NCBI GenBank assembly: GCA_023251875.1
Contig: JAHEXY010000001.1
Location: 767,881-831,880 of the forward strand
DNA: 64,000 nucleotides
DNA from: Bacteroidota bacterium
GTDB taxonomy: Bacteria > Bacteroidota > Bacteroidia > JAHEXY01
Direction of reading: 5' to 3'
This document shows positions 24,582 to 33,545 of this stretch, one piece after another. A program made the translations under genes and the position numbers. Under the pieces are notes generated by a model that saw only the letters and a list, made by a program, of their open reading frames with translations, ran no database searches and was not told where the DNA came from. Each line of letters opens with the position of its first letter. Positions within the stretch are counted from its first letter, which is position 1.

Positions 24582-26486
24582 ATGGCTACGATCCTTAAAG
24601 AACAAACGCATTATGTATTTGACTTTGATAGCACACTTACCCAAGTAGAAGCTTTTGAAGAATTAGCTGAAATTGCACTCAAAAAAAATGCTGAGAAAAA
24701 TAAAATCATTCAAAAAATAAAAGAGATTACCGATTTAGGTATAGATGGAAAAATATCGTTTACACAATCGCTTGAACAAAGAATACAATTGCTACATGCA
24801 CATAAAGACCATTTAGAAATTCTTGTAAAAAGATTAAAGAAAAAAATATCCCCTTCTATAAGTAGAAATAAAGATTTTTTTAAAAGAAATGCAGCAGCTA
24901 TTTACGTGATTTCTGCCGGCTTTAAAGAATTTATCGATCCTATTGTAAAGCAATATAATATTGAAGCAAAACGTGTTTATGCCAATACATTTAAGTACGA
25001 TAAAAAGGGAAACATCATTGGCTTTGATACCAAAAATTTACTTTCAAAACACAATGGCAAAATAGATCAATTAAAAGCTATTCATTTGCCCGGAGAAGTA
25101 TATGTTATTGGAGATGGTTATTCTGATTATGTAATGAAAGAAGCCGGCCTAGCGCATAAGTTTTTTGCGTATACTGAAAATATAGCTCGCGAAAATATTT
25201 TAAAAAAGGCTGATCACATTACGCCAAGTCTTGATGAGTTTTTGTACGTAAATAAATTACCCATGTCTATTTCCTATCCTAAAAATAGAATAAAAGCCTT
25301 GTTGTTAGAAAATGTACATGACGATGCTGTACAACTATTCAGAAGCGAAGGTTATGAAGTACAAGTAATGAAAAAGAGTTTGACTGAGGCTGAACTTTGC
25401 GAAGCCGTGAAAGGGGTTTCAATTTTAGGTATTCGTTCAAAAACGCAAATCACAAAAAAAGTATTAGACCATGCCGATCGCTTAATGGCCATTGGTGCAT
25501 TTTGTATTGGTACCAACCAAATTGATTTGGAAACATGTACACATAAAGGTATTTGTGTTTTAAATGCGCCATACAGCAATACACGTTCAGTTGTTGAATT
25601 AGCATTGGGAGAAATGATTATGCTTATGCGTAAAACTTTTGATCAAAGCGCAAATGTTCACAAAGGTATTTGGGAAAAATCTGCCAGCCATAGTGCAGAA
25701 ATACGTGGAAAAAAATTAGGCATTATTGGCTATGGAAATATTGGCTCTCAACTTTCTGTTATGGCTGAATCATTGGGTATGCAAGTGCATTATTATGATG
25801 TAGTAGAAAAATTGGCTTTAGGCAATGCCCATAAATGTGATTCATTAAAAGATTTATTAAAGAAAGTAGATATTCTTACCATTCATGTTGATGGAAATAA
25901 AGCCAATAAAAATTTGATAGGAGAGAAGGAATTTAAAATGATGAAAGATGGTGTGGTGTTTTTAAATTTAAGTCGAGGTTTTGTGGTTGATGTAAAAGCA
26001 TTGGCAGAAAATATTAAAAGTGGAAAAGTAAAAGGTGCTGCGGTAGATGTTTTTCCTGAAGAACCACATGCTAATTCAACTAATTTTGAAACGGAATTAA
26101 AAGGTTTACCCAATGTTATTTTAACCCCTCACGTTGGTGGTAGCACTGAAGAAGCCCAAAAAAATATTGCCGATTATGTTCCTTCTCGTATTATGGATTA
26201 CATCAATACCGGAAATTCATTTGCCAGTGTAAATTTCCCCAATATACAATTACCAACTTTTCCGCACTTGCACAGATTCCTTCATATTCATGAAAACGTT
26301 CCTGGAATGTTGGCGCAAATTAATAGTGTGCTTGCCAAATACAATGTTAATATCGAAGGGCAATACCTCAAAACCAATGAGCAAATTGGTTATTTAATTA
26401 CCGACATCAACAAAAAATACAACCACGATGTTATTCGAGATCTTAAACAAATTAAAAACACAATTAGGTTTAGGGTTTTGTATTAA
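24582..26486 (+). CDS. serA: Fused phosphoserine phosphatase - D-3-phosphoglycerate dehydrogenase
   Basis: A 634-residue bifunctional serine-biosynthesis protein. Residues about 1-220 are a HAD phosphatase of SerB type: the nucleophile motif FDFDSTLTQ (Asp14), VISAGFKEF (motif II), and GDGYSDYVMKEAG (motif IV). Residues about 230-555 are SerA: GIRSKTQITKKVL, the NAD-binding GIIGYGNIGSQLS, LNLSRGFVVD, and the catalytic HVGGSTEEAQ. Residues 560-634 form an ACT domain (FLHIHENVPGMLAQINSVLAKYNVNI), the usual serine feedback site. The first and third steps of serine synthesis are thus in one chain; the aminotransferase SerC is not in the window. It converges with the LuxE-like gene, overlapping by 4 bases. 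Confidence 0.93.
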   Translation: MATILKEQTHYVFDFDSTLTQVEAFEELAEIALKKNAEKNKIIQKIKEITDLGIDGKISFTQSLEQRIQLLHAHKDHLEILVKRLKKKISPSISRNKDFFKRNAAAIYVISAGFKEFIDPIVKQYNIEAKRVYANTFKYDKKGNIIGFDTKNLLSKHNGKIDQLKAIHLPGEVYVIGDGYSDYVMKEAGLAHKFFAYTENIARENILKKADHITPSLDEFLYVNKLPMSISYPKNRIKALLLENVHDDAVQLFRSEGYEVQVMKKSLTEAELCEAVKGVSILGIRSKTQITKKVLDHADRLMAIGAFCIGTNQIDLETCTHKGICVLNAPYSNTRSVVELALGEMIMLMRKTFDQSANVHKGIWEKSASHSAEIRGKKLGIIGYGNIGSQLSVMAESLGMQVHYYDVVEKLALGNAHKCDSLKDLLKKVDILTIHVDGNKANKNLIGEKEFKMMKDGVVFLNLSRGFVVDVKALAENIKSGKVKGAAVDVFPEEPHANSTNFETELKGLPNVILTPHVGGSTEEAQKNIADYVPSRIMDYINTGNSFASVNFPNIQLPTFPHLHRFLHIHENVPGMLAQINSVLAKYNVNIEGQYLKTNEQIGYLITDINKKYNHDVIRDLKQIKNTIRFRVLY

Positions 26487-27472
26487 TCACCCATCATCAA
26501 ATTACATCCCCTAATATCGCTATTATCAAAACGGCCATGAATTTCAAAGGAGCCATCTACATATACATGACCTAAATCTCTCGTTTGAATAAAAGAACAA
26601 GAATGAATATTTGCCAGGTCAATAATATTAATGCCTCCGCTTTTATTGGTGTCTAAAATATCAAGTGGATCATTAGGGTCATAAGCCATTACCTTCATCC
26701 AAGGTGGGCATTTAAATATTCCTTTTTCTTTTGAGTAAGCTTGAGATAAAAGTTCTGTCATGCCGTATTCAGAATGTATCGAGCTTAGACCAAATTTTTC
26801 AGATAAAATTTCATGCAATTCAACTCTCGTCATCTCCTGCCTTTTTCCTTTCATCCCACCGGTTTCCATAACAATCAAATTTTTGTAGGGCTTTTTAATT
26901 TTATCTGCCAAATCCAATAAGGCATAAGTAACACCCATTAAAAGGGTAGTCTGTTGTTTGTTTTCAAGCACATCAAGTTTTTCAATTAATTCATCAAGAT
27001 TATGCAAATAGAACCCGCTATTAGCGTTACCACTTTCCTTAATTAAAGAATCTACCATGTAAACCAGTGAGGAGCCTTCTCGTTCTAGATAAGAGGGTAG
27101 TAAGCCAATAATGCAATACTTTTTTATATCTCCATAAAATAATTGAAATGCTTTTTTAAAACTTTCTTCATAAATGCCAAGTTCTGCAACATAATGTTTG
27201 CTATAAGTAGACCCTGTAGTTCCACTACTGGTAAAAATTTTTTGTTCGGGTTTATCTGAACAAATAATGCTATGGGTTTTAAAAAGTTCTATTGGAAGAA
27301 AGGGAATATCATTTACTGTGTTTATCTTTTTATAGTTTATACCTAAGAGCTTTATATATTCAGCATACACCAAATTGTGTTTACTTTGATAATGAAAAAT
27401 TTCCAAAGCAACCTTTTCAAACGAAATACCGTCTTTAATACAAAAAATACTATTTATTAATTTGTTAATCAT
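26483..27472 (-). CDS. LuxE/PaaK-like acyl-protein synthetase (acyl transferase)
   Basis: A 329-residue member of the adenylate-forming superfamily, LuxE branch. The P-loop is FTSSGTTGSTYSKHYV (near residues 79-94), and HSEYGMTELLSQAYS is the adenylate-binding region. C-terminal motifs are GGINIIDLANIHSCSFIQTRDLGHVYVDGSFEIHGRFDNSDIRG. LuxE proteins activate a fatty acid and load it onto their own cysteine, but related Bacteroidota proteins have no lux genes. An envelope or secondary-metabolite role is possible. No luxCD genes are near. Its stop codon overlaps that of serB-serA by 4 bases. Confidence 0.82.
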   Translation of the reverse strand: MINKLINSIFCIKDGISFEKVALEIFHYQSKHNLVYAEYIKLLGINYKKINTVNDIPFLPIELFKTHSIICSDKPEQKIFTSSGTTGSTYSKHYVAELGIYEESFKKAFQLFYGDIKKYCIIGLLPSYLEREGSSLVYMVDSLIKESGNANSGFYLHNLDELIEKLDVLENKQQTTLLMGVTYALLDLADKIKKPYKNLIVMETGGMKGKRQEMTRVELHEILSEKFGLSSIHSEYGMTELLSQAYSKEKGIFKCPPWMKVMAYDPNDPLDILDTNKSGGINIIDLANIHSCSFIQTRDLGHVYVDGSFEIHGRFDNSDIRGCNLMMGD

Positions 27473-27499
27473 ATTGCTAAAAGCTAAGAGCTATACTAT

Positions 27500-27687
27500 C
27501 TAAATGGTTAAATTGTTAGCATTGTTAAATAGTTATCTTACAAATACTATTAATTGATGCCTAGCAATTTAATAATTCAACAATAGAACAATTGCATTTT
27601 ATTAAAGGATCAATTAGCAACTGTTTGCACTACATCTGCTAAAAACCGGTAAATCCTTTGAACTTTAAACTTTGAACTTTATATTTA
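27500..27687. repeat. Mosaic of 7- and 8-base word arrays upstream of a lipoprotein gene
   Basis: Successive tracts: AAATGGTT, AAATTGTT, AGCATTGTT, AAATAGTT (near 27503-27535); AATTTAAT, AATTCAAC, AATAGAAC, AATTGCAT (near 27568-27600); and CTTTGAA, CTTTAAA, CTTTGAA, CTTT (near 27656-27681). The last ends about 15 bases before the ATG at 27695. Three different words occur in one 220-base gap. Confidence 0.65.
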
Positions 27688-27694
27688 CAATTCT

Positions 27695-28204
27695 ATGCTT
27701 AAAAAAGTAAAAATAGTAACTATTCTTGCATTTGCTGTGTTAGCAGGCCTATCCTCTTGCATTCAATTTCAAAACTATCCCATCGAACCTCATATTAAAT
27801 TTGTAAGTTTTACTAAAATACCTACTACAAGTGGTGTAGATGACAAAGGTACTTTGCTTTTTTCTTTTACTGATGGAGATGGAGATTTAGGTTTAGATGA
27901 TACTCAAACAGATCCTCCTTATGATACTGCAAGCATTTATTACTATAATATATTTATTAGGTATTATGAAAAACAAAATGGAGAATACAATGAAGTTGTA
28001 CTTACGCCATCTAATAATGGAAGGTATCCCAATCTAACTCCCGATGGATCAAAAAAGGGAATTCAAGGCAATATAGCAGTTGATTTGTATATCAATAACC
28101 CTTTTTCTATTTATGATACTATCCGTTATGAAGTGTATATTGTTGATAGAGCGTTAAATCACAGTGATACCATCACTACACCTGATATTATAGTAAATAA
28201 GTAA
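27695..28204 (+). CDS. Lipoprotein of unknown function
   Basis: A 169-residue SPII lipoprotein with the lipobox LAGLSSC (lipidated cysteine at residue 22). The mature protein is beta-rich: IKFVSFTKIPTTSGVDDKGTLLFSFTDGDGDLGLDDTQTDPPYD, then IYYYNIFIRYYEKQNGEYNEV, and IRYEVYIVDRALNHSDTITTPDI at the end. The FTDGDGDLGL stretch could bind calcium, and the overall pattern resembles the DUF4249/cadherin-like Bacteroidota surface lipoproteins. I do not assign a family. It precedes rpmB by 64 bases. Confidence 0.7.
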   Translation: MLKKVKIVTILAFAVLAGLSSCIQFQNYPIEPHIKFVSFTKIPTTSGVDDKGTLLFSFTDGDGDLGLDDTQTDPPYDTASIYYYNIFIRYYEKQNGEYNEVVLTPSNNGRYPNLTPDGSKKGIQGNIAVDLYINNPFSIYDTIRYEVYIVDRALNHSDTITTPDIIVNK

Positions 28205-28208
28205 TAGC

Positions 28209-28216
28209 TAAATTTG
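28209..28216 (+). promoter_or_regulatory. Bacteroidota -7 box (TAAATTTG) upstream of rpmB
   Basis: TAAATTTG matches TAnnTTTG, 52 bases before the rpmB ATG. A one-base-shorter variant, TACTTTG, lies nearer at 28238-28244. I cannot tell which is used. Confidence 0.35.
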
Positions 28217-28268
28217 AATAATAAAAATATATTCACGTACTTTGTAGTCTTGCTAAATAATTAAAATT

Positions 28269-28505
28269 ATGTCTAGAGTTTGTCAAATTACCGGAAAGTC
28301 GCTTTTAAGAGGAAATAGAGTATCACATTCTAATGTTAAAACCAAAAGAGTGTTTCTTCCTAATCTTCAAGTGAAAAAATTCTTTGTGCCAGAAGAAGAT
28401 AAATGGGTTACTTTAAAAGTATCTACCGAAGGATTAAGAAATATTAATAAAAAAGGTATTTATACCTGTTTAAAAGAGGCCCGGGCTAAAGGTTGGGTTG
28501 ATTAA
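28269..28505 (+). CDS. rpmB: 50S ribosomal protein L28
   Basis: A 78-residue ribosomal protein L28, with MSRVCQITGKSLLRGNRVSHSNVKTKRVFLPNLQ at the N-terminus and TEGLRNINKKGIYTCLKEARAKG at the C-terminus, both standard for Bacteroidota L28. In many Bacteroidota rpmB is followed by rpmG (L33) and a small L-protein-associated ORF. Here it is followed by its own terminator and a membrane methyltransferase, so rpmG must lie elsewhere. Confidence 0.97.
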   Translation: MSRVCQITGKSLLRGNRVSHSNVKTKRVFLPNLQVKKFFVPEEDKWVTLKVSTEGLRNINKKGIYTCLKEARAKGWVD

Positions 28506-28528
28506 TTGATTATTATAAAAAACTTTAA

Positions 28529-28571
28529 CAAAACGCTGTTATTCATTTAATGTGAATGGCAGCGTTTTTTA
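28529..28571 (+). terminator. Rho-independent terminator of rpmB
   Basis: AAAACGCTG-TT-ATTCA pairs with TGAAT-GG-CAGCGTTTT around a 7-base loop, followed by a T-run. The two central T/G positions can pair as wobbles. It begins 24 bases after the rpmB stop. Confidence 0.88.
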
Positions 28572-28582
28572 ATTTAATGATT

Positions 28583-28613
28583 CTAATAACCAACAACTAA
28601 TAACGAACAACTA
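28583..28613. repeat. Heptamer word array CTAATAA/CCAACAA/CTAATAA/CGAACAA
   Basis: Four exact 7-base words followed by CTAG, ending about 7 bases before the GTG start at 28620. It is the same word family as 40732-40758, 53289-53316 and 54227-54254. Confidence 0.75.
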
Positions 28614-28619
28614 GATTTT

Positions 28620-29363
28620 GTGGCTTTAATTCATTCATTTGAAACCGAAGGTAATTTTTTGTTTCGCTATCGCGGACAAATTCCAATATTACTATTTATT
28701 GTTGCTGTACCGGTAATTTATTTTACTGATTATCTTCATCAGGCTTTATATTATCAAAATTGTTTACTAGTTATAGCAGTAATTTTGAGTTTCTTAGGGT
28801 TTCTTATAAGGGCATATACAATTGGCACAACTCCTAGGGGAACTTCAGGCAGAAATACCAATGAACAAGTAGCCGAGCAATTAAATTTTTCCGGAATATA
28901 TTCGATTCTTAGGCATCCACTTTATTTGGGTAATTACTTAATGTGGATAGGAATTGTACTGTTTACATACAATATTTCGTTTGTTATTATTGTAACATTG
29001 GCCTATTGGCTCTATTACGAAAGAATTATGTTTGCCGAAGAACGTTTTTTAGAACGTAAATTTGGTCATCAATATTTAGATTGGTCAATGAAGGTGCCGG
29101 CTTTTATTCCTTCATTTAAAAGATATGTACGTTCTTCTATTCCCTTTTCATTTAAAAGTGTTTTAAGGCGAGAATATTCAGGTGTTTTAGCTACCGTACT
29201 TGGTTTTTGTTTTGTAGATGTGTTTAGAACATATTTTTTGTATGGCCAATGGCGTATGAATGCTATTTTGCTTATTATGGTATGTGTATCAGCAGTAATG
29301 GCTCTTTTACTTCGTTCTTTAAAACATTATTCAAGTTTATTACAAGAACAAGGCAGATCTTAA
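28620..29363 (+). CDS. Isoprenylcysteine/phospholipid methyltransferase-like membrane protein
   Basis: A 247-residue membrane protein with a GTG start (no in-frame ATG nearby). Hydrophobic segments lie at about 18-36, 42-62, 105-130, 185-205 and 212-230. The SAM-binding signature of the ICMT/PEMT family is present: YSILRHPLYLGNYLMWIGI (residues about 93-111), followed by YERIMFAEERFLERKFGHQYLDW. The family methylates prenylcysteines, phospholipids or lipid-like substrates, and the substrate here is unknown. The upstream region is a heptamer array; an O-methyltransferase gene follows after 24 bases and is probably in the same operon. Confidence 0.82.
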   Translation: MALIHSFETEGNFLFRYRGQIPILLFIVAVPVIYFTDYLHQALYYQNCLLVIAVILSFLGFLIRAYTIGTTPRGTSGRNTNEQVAEQLNFSGIYSILRHPLYLGNYLMWIGIVLFTYNISFVIIVTLAYWLYYERIMFAEERFLERKFGHQYLDWSMKVPAFIPSFKRYVRSSIPFSFKSVLRREYSGVLATVLGFCFVDVFRTYFLYGQWRMNAILLIMVCVSAVMALLLRSLKHYSSLLQEQGRS

Positions 29364-29387
29364 TGGTAATTTTAAATAAGAAATAAT

Positions 29388-30029
29388 ATGGATTTTTTAC
29401 CTGCCCAACTCGAAGAATATGTTGTTGCACATACAAAAGAAGAAGCTTCAGTTTTAAAAGAATTAAATAGAGAAACCTACGCTAAAATTTTAATGCCTCG
29501 AATGCTTGCAGGGCATTTGCAAGGAGCTGCAATAAAAATGTTCAGCCAAATGATAAAACCAAAACATGTGTTGGAAATTGGTACTTACACCGGCTATTCT
29601 GCAATTTGTTGGGCAGAAGGCTTGCAAAATGAGGGTATGATCCATACCATTGATATAAATGACGAGCTAGAAGAAATGATTTTAAAATATTTTAAAAAAG
29701 CTGGCTTCGAGAACAAAATTAAACTTCATATAGGAAATGCATTGCATATTATTCCGCAAATTGATGCCAAATTTGACTTAGTTTATATTGATGCTGATAA
29801 GGAAAACTATAGTAATTATTACGACCTGGTTTTTGACAAAGTAAAAAAAGGAGGTTTTATTATTGCCGATAATGTGCTTTGGAGTGGAAAAGTAATTGAA
29901 CCTCTTGCGCCAAACGATAAAGACACTAAAGCCATTTTAGAATATAATAAAAAAGTATTAAATGATACTCGTGTAGAAAATGTGCTTTTGCCTATTCGTG
30001 ATGGTTTAATGGTGGCCATAAAGAAATAA
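29388..30029 (+). CDS. Class I SAM O-methyltransferase (COMT/CCoAOMT type)
   Basis: A 213-residue soluble methyltransferase of the caffeoyl-CoA/catechol O-methyltransferase family (Methyltransf_3). SAM-binding motifs are VLEIGTYTGYSAICWAEGL (near residues 62-80), MIHTIDINDELEE, FDLVYIDADKENYSNYYDL (metal-binding Asp) and GGFIIADNVLWSGKV. It probably methylates a catechol-type hydroxyl with a divalent metal. It is likely co-transcribed with the membrane methyltransferase upstream. The next two genes, on the opposite strand, encode an aromatic-type flavin oxidase and an adenylating enzyme, which is suggestive but not proof of a shared pathway. Confidence 0.9.
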   Translation: MDFLPAQLEEYVVAHTKEEASVLKELNRETYAKILMPRMLAGHLQGAAIKMFSQMIKPKHVLEIGTYTGYSAICWAEGLQNEGMIHTIDINDELEEMILKYFKKAGFENKIKLHIGNALHIIPQIDAKFDLVYIDADKENYSNYYDLVFDKVKKGGFIIADNVLWSGKVIEPLAPNDKDTKAILEYNKKVLNDTRVENVLLPIRDGLMVAIKK

Positions 30030-30042
30030 GGCAATATTGACA

Positions 30043-31626
30043 TTAAAAATTATACCTACCAGGGGCAATAATATTGTTAGGATCAAGTACTTTTTTAAGA
30101 TTATGAACTAGTTTCCAGTAGGTATGATCTGGCTTTATAATTTTATTCATATCATCTATTCCTACGCGATAGGGATAATAGCCCTGCTCAAGTAACCAAT
30201 CAAATAATTCAGATTTATAAGCATAAGCATTATCAAGCTCATTCTTATTTTCTTTATTAAAATAAATATTGATAACACATTGTAAATAATTTTCAGTTCC
30301 CATATTCATTGAAATGAAACATTCTACACGATATTTTTTGGAAATAGAATCCAGATAAGCATTTAATTTATCTGCATGTTGGTTGTTAAATGGTATTATA
30401 GGCGCAACAAACCATAGGCCTGATTTTTGCGAATCCGGATCAATGCTAGATTCTAATTTATCTTGTGAAAAATAATTAATACTTTTTAAAGCTGCACTTG
30501 TAGGAACGCCAAAAGATAATTTGATTAAAGGTTCTACTGCATTTAGTAAGTAAAGTTTATCTCGAAATGCAGGGATAAAACGAAAAGCATTTAAAATTTC
30601 TTTTGAAAATTTAAGTTTATTTTCAGTAATAATTTCTACCGAACCAAATTTCGACATTACTTTTCGAATAGCAGATAAATTAGAATTTACTTCATTTTTA
30701 TTTCCATAAATGGGTCCAATTGCAGTCCATTTTGTTTTTATATTCTTATCGTAAATTTTATTCGCTTTTTCTCGAGCTTTTTCTATACCGATATCTTCTT
30801 GTTTAAGAATAATATCTTGAAGTATTGGAATAATGGTTGATTTAGATCGATTTTCATTTCCTATTCTAAAATGAGATTTTATTATTCCTTTTTTTCTTAA
30901 ATCTCTTAGGCAATCGATATAGGAATTAAAGTTATCTTCTTTTAATAAACCACAACTTATCATTGTAATTTTTTCCGGCTTAGGAATTAATTTAAAAGTC
31001 ATTTTTAAGATAATACCAAAATTAGATTGAAAAAATAGTCCATCTAAACCCGGGCCCATACCATATTTACAAATGTGATCAATGTTTGTATTCCCATTTC
31101 CAAAACCTGTAGAAATGATTTCTCCATTTCCCAAAATAACATCAAAATTAAGAACATCATCCTGCCTCATTGAATAATAACCAATACCCCTTTCGAGACA
31201 ATTACCAATAATGCTTGTATCATCGGCAGACCCTGTGCAATTTAAAATATAGTCTAAACCTCTTTTCTCAATTTCATTATAGAGTTGTATTTGTGTTACA
31301 CCGGGTTCAATAATTGCATAACCATACTCTTCATTTATTTCATGAATTTTATTCATGTTAGAAAGATCAACAATTATACAATTATCTGTAACGGGCAACT
31401 TTGATCCATATCCCCAATTTTTTCCTTTGCTTATTGGGTAAAGAGATAAATTGTTTTTAGTTGCGTGCTTTACAAGATTTATTATTTCTTCTGGAGACGA
31501 AGGAAATGCAATGCCACCAATTTGTTTAGTAAGCCCGGTAATATTTTTTGAATAAGAATTAAGGATTATTTGATCAGATTGTATAATTTTTGAGATAGGA
31601 TTATCAAGCGTTACTTTTGTTTCCAT
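30043..31626 (-). CDS. FAD-linked oxidase of the vanillyl-alcohol oxidase/4-cresol dehydrogenase type
   Basis: A 527-residue flavoprotein with a PCMH-type FAD domain: YPISKGKNWGYGSKLPVTDNCIIVDLSNMNKI (residues about 58-89), IIEPGVTQIQLYNEIEKRG, and GLDGLFFQSNFGIILKMTFKLIPKPE. The substrate cap domain follows, and the protein ends HNLKKVLDPNNIIAPGRYNF as in VAO/PCMH oxidases. The length and N-terminal GKGxNWGYG-like loop resemble 4-cresol dehydrogenase flavoprotein subunits. No signal peptide and no cytochrome partner are adjacent. It lies 11 bases after the PaaK-like gene on the same strand, so the two form one transcription unit, likely acting on an aromatic compound. Confidence 0.85.
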   Translation of the reverse strand: METKVTLDNPISKIIQSDQIILNSYSKNITGLTKQIGGIAFPSSPEEIINLVKHATKNNLSLYPISKGKNWGYGSKLPVTDNCIIVDLSNMNKIHEINEEYGYAIIEPGVTQIQLYNEIEKRGLDYILNCTGSADDTSIIGNCLERGIGYYSMRQDDVLNFDVILGNGEIISTGFGNGNTNIDHICKYGMGPGLDGLFFQSNFGIILKMTFKLIPKPEKITMISCGLLKEDNFNSYIDCLRDLRKKGIIKSHFRIGNENRSKSTIIPILQDIILKQEDIGIEKAREKANKIYDKNIKTKWTAIGPIYGNKNEVNSNLSAIRKVMSKFGSVEIITENKLKFSKEILNAFRFIPAFRDKLYLLNAVEPLIKLSFGVPTSAALKSINYFSQDKLESSIDPDSQKSGLWFVAPIIPFNNQHADKLNAYLDSISKKYRVECFISMNMGTENYLQCVINIYFNKENKNELDNAYAYKSELFDWLLEQGYYPYRVGIDDMNKIIKPDHTYWKLVHNLKKVLDPNNIIAPGRYNF

Positions 31627-31637
31627 TTTTATAGATA

Positions 31638-33035
31638 TTAAACTAAAATAGCATGTTCTTTTTTAGTTGTAATGTATTTTTGATAGGGAATGATGTATCG
31701 AAATTTTCCGGTACGAACATCATTACTTATAAAATCACTAAATTGAATCGAAAACGTAACAAAATTTTTAAGCCCTTTGAATGTAAGTATTTCATTCATC
31801 TCATCATTAACTTTTTGATAAATATCATTTTTGTTTACCTTGTTGTTAACACAAACATTTACTAATAATTTATTCATATCATATTGAACAATTTGAAAAC
31901 GTTCAATACCCGGAATCAATAACTTTACTATAATAGAATGAAATAAAATTTCAGAAGAACCATTTGTTTCAAACGTTAATACATCTTCGGTTCGTCCCTC
32001 AAGTAAATTAAGGTGATGAAATGGGCTGCCGCATGAACAATTTTCTGAACTAAGTTCAACCCTATCTTCCATTTTGTATCGAATAAGAGGGAATGTGTAA
32101 TTGAATAGATTAGTTAAATAAAAACACTGTTCATTTAAATAATTGTCGTCAATATATTTTAAATCTTTTGGCGATTCAATTATATGCCAATCTTCGTTTA
32201 TATGTATATTCCCATTTTCACAACTTTGTCCAATACATAAAGATTCAGAAGCAGCGTAAACATTTGTAGGGAACTTACCAAAGGCTTTAAAAATGGTTGT
32301 TCTCATGCTATTCGTAAGTAATTCTCCTGTGCACGTAATTTCTAAAGGCCTTATTTTTAAATTACCTTTTAGTTGTTCTATTGCTACCATATAAACACCA
32401 GAGGCATATCCCCCCAATATATCAGGTTGAATATCATTAAGCATTTTAATCGTATTGCTTATAGGTTGGTTAATGGCAATAGGAAATATTTTGTAGAACA
32501 ATTCTGGTGCAGTTCCACTCATTGAAATTCCTGCATGAAAATCATCCGTATCAAATATTGAAGCTATTTTAATTTTTTTTCCTATTGAAGGTTTTATTTT
32601 AGTTGCTCTATTTATTAATACCGATTTGAGGGTGTCACAATCTCTTTTACTATAAATAAAAACGCCAGGCTTACCTGTAGTTCCTGATGTTTTTAATACC
32701 TTATAAGTATTTTTATACCATTCTTTGTAATTAAATCCGTTTGAAAAATATTGTTGAATACTTTTGTGAGTTATATCTTGATCACAAATTATCGAATCAA
32801 AATTTTCCATCAATAAGGATTTTGATACAAAAGGCAAATCTTTTATTGTAACCTCGTTTATGTGTTTTAATGTTACACCAACATTTAAATAGTAGCTTTT
32901 ATAAAATGGAGAATGCGTAAGAACATGTCGTAATAGTTTTTTTAATCTCTGCTCCGAAATTTCTTCAATTATTTGTTTTGTAAATAGTGAAAAATTTATT
33001 TTTTCATCTATTAAAGCTTGCATTAAATTATACAT
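31638..33035 (-). CDS. PaaK-like adenylate-forming enzyme (phenylacetate-CoA ligase/CapK family)
   Basis: A 465-residue member of the adenylate-forming superfamily, in the PaaK/CapK branch. The N-terminal RLKKLLRHVLTHSPFYKSYY, the P-loop LKTSGTTGKPGVFIYSKRD (residues about 113-131), ITCTGELLTNSMR, and YAASESLCIGQSCENGNIHINEDWHIIE are recognisable. The C-terminal part has LEGRTEDVLTF. CapK-type members activate aromatic or fatty acids as adenylates for transfer to CoA or other acceptors. With the flavin oxidase 11 bases downstream, it forms a two-gene unit whose substrate I cannot specify. The 470-base region before it contains a G8 tract. Confidence 0.85.
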   Translation of the reverse strand: MYNLMQALIDEKINFSLFTKQIIEEISEQRLKKLLRHVLTHSPFYKSYYLNVGVTLKHINEVTIKDLPFVSKSLLMENFDSIICDQDITHKSIQQYFSNGFNYKEWYKNTYKVLKTSGTTGKPGVFIYSKRDCDTLKSVLINRATKIKPSIGKKIKIASIFDTDDFHAGISMSGTAPELFYKIFPIAINQPISNTIKMLNDIQPDILGGYASGVYMVAIEQLKGNLKIRPLEITCTGELLTNSMRTTIFKAFGKFPTNVYAASESLCIGQSCENGNIHINEDWHIIESPKDLKYIDDNYLNEQCFYLTNLFNYTFPLIRYKMEDRVELSSENCSCGSPFHHLNLLEGRTEDVLTFETNGSSEILFHSIIVKLLIPGIERFQIVQYDMNKLLVNVCVNNKVNKNDIYQKVNDEMNEILTFKGLKNFVTFSIQFSDFISNDVRTGKFRYIIPYQKYITTKKEHAILV

Positions 33036-33542
33036 ATTGTTTTTTAAATAAATTAAATTTTAGAACAAAATCCTGTATTAAGATTCCTTAAACTAAGTTC
33101 CTATATGCTTAAAATACGATACGAGTTGCTATGCCAGGGTAGATAGGGGGGGGCATAGTTGGTACCAAGTTATTCTTATTACATAAAACAAAAAAGAACT
33201 TGTTTTTTAGTATATCAGAATTTCTTACAGTAAATATTTAGGAAACCGTATTTATGATTTTAATTTTTATGTATTATATTGATTTTCATTGAGATTGTGT
33301 AAGAGCTTTAAATTTTTGACAAAATTCAAGTTTCTTAAATAAAATATCTTACCGATTTTTATTATTTAATTAATGCAGAAAAAAGATAATGGCCCTTAAT
33401 TTAAACTATAAATAATTGAAGGTGTGTCCTATAAAAGATACTAGGGGAGTGTAATTATTAACAATCTATTTCCTTGTTGTATTTTACTGGGTGATTACAT
33501 TTCTTGTTATTAATACATATATTCCAAAATCTTAAATTTTTT
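33036..33542. other. Intergenic region with a G8 homopolymer tract
   Basis: About 500 bases between divergent genes. A run of eight G (33146-33153) stands out in very AT-rich DNA about 110 bases upstream of the PaaK-like gene. Otherwise I see AT-rich sequence without repeats, a reading frame with family features, or a clear TAnnTTTG box. Confidence 0.55.
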
Positions 33543-33545
33543 ATG

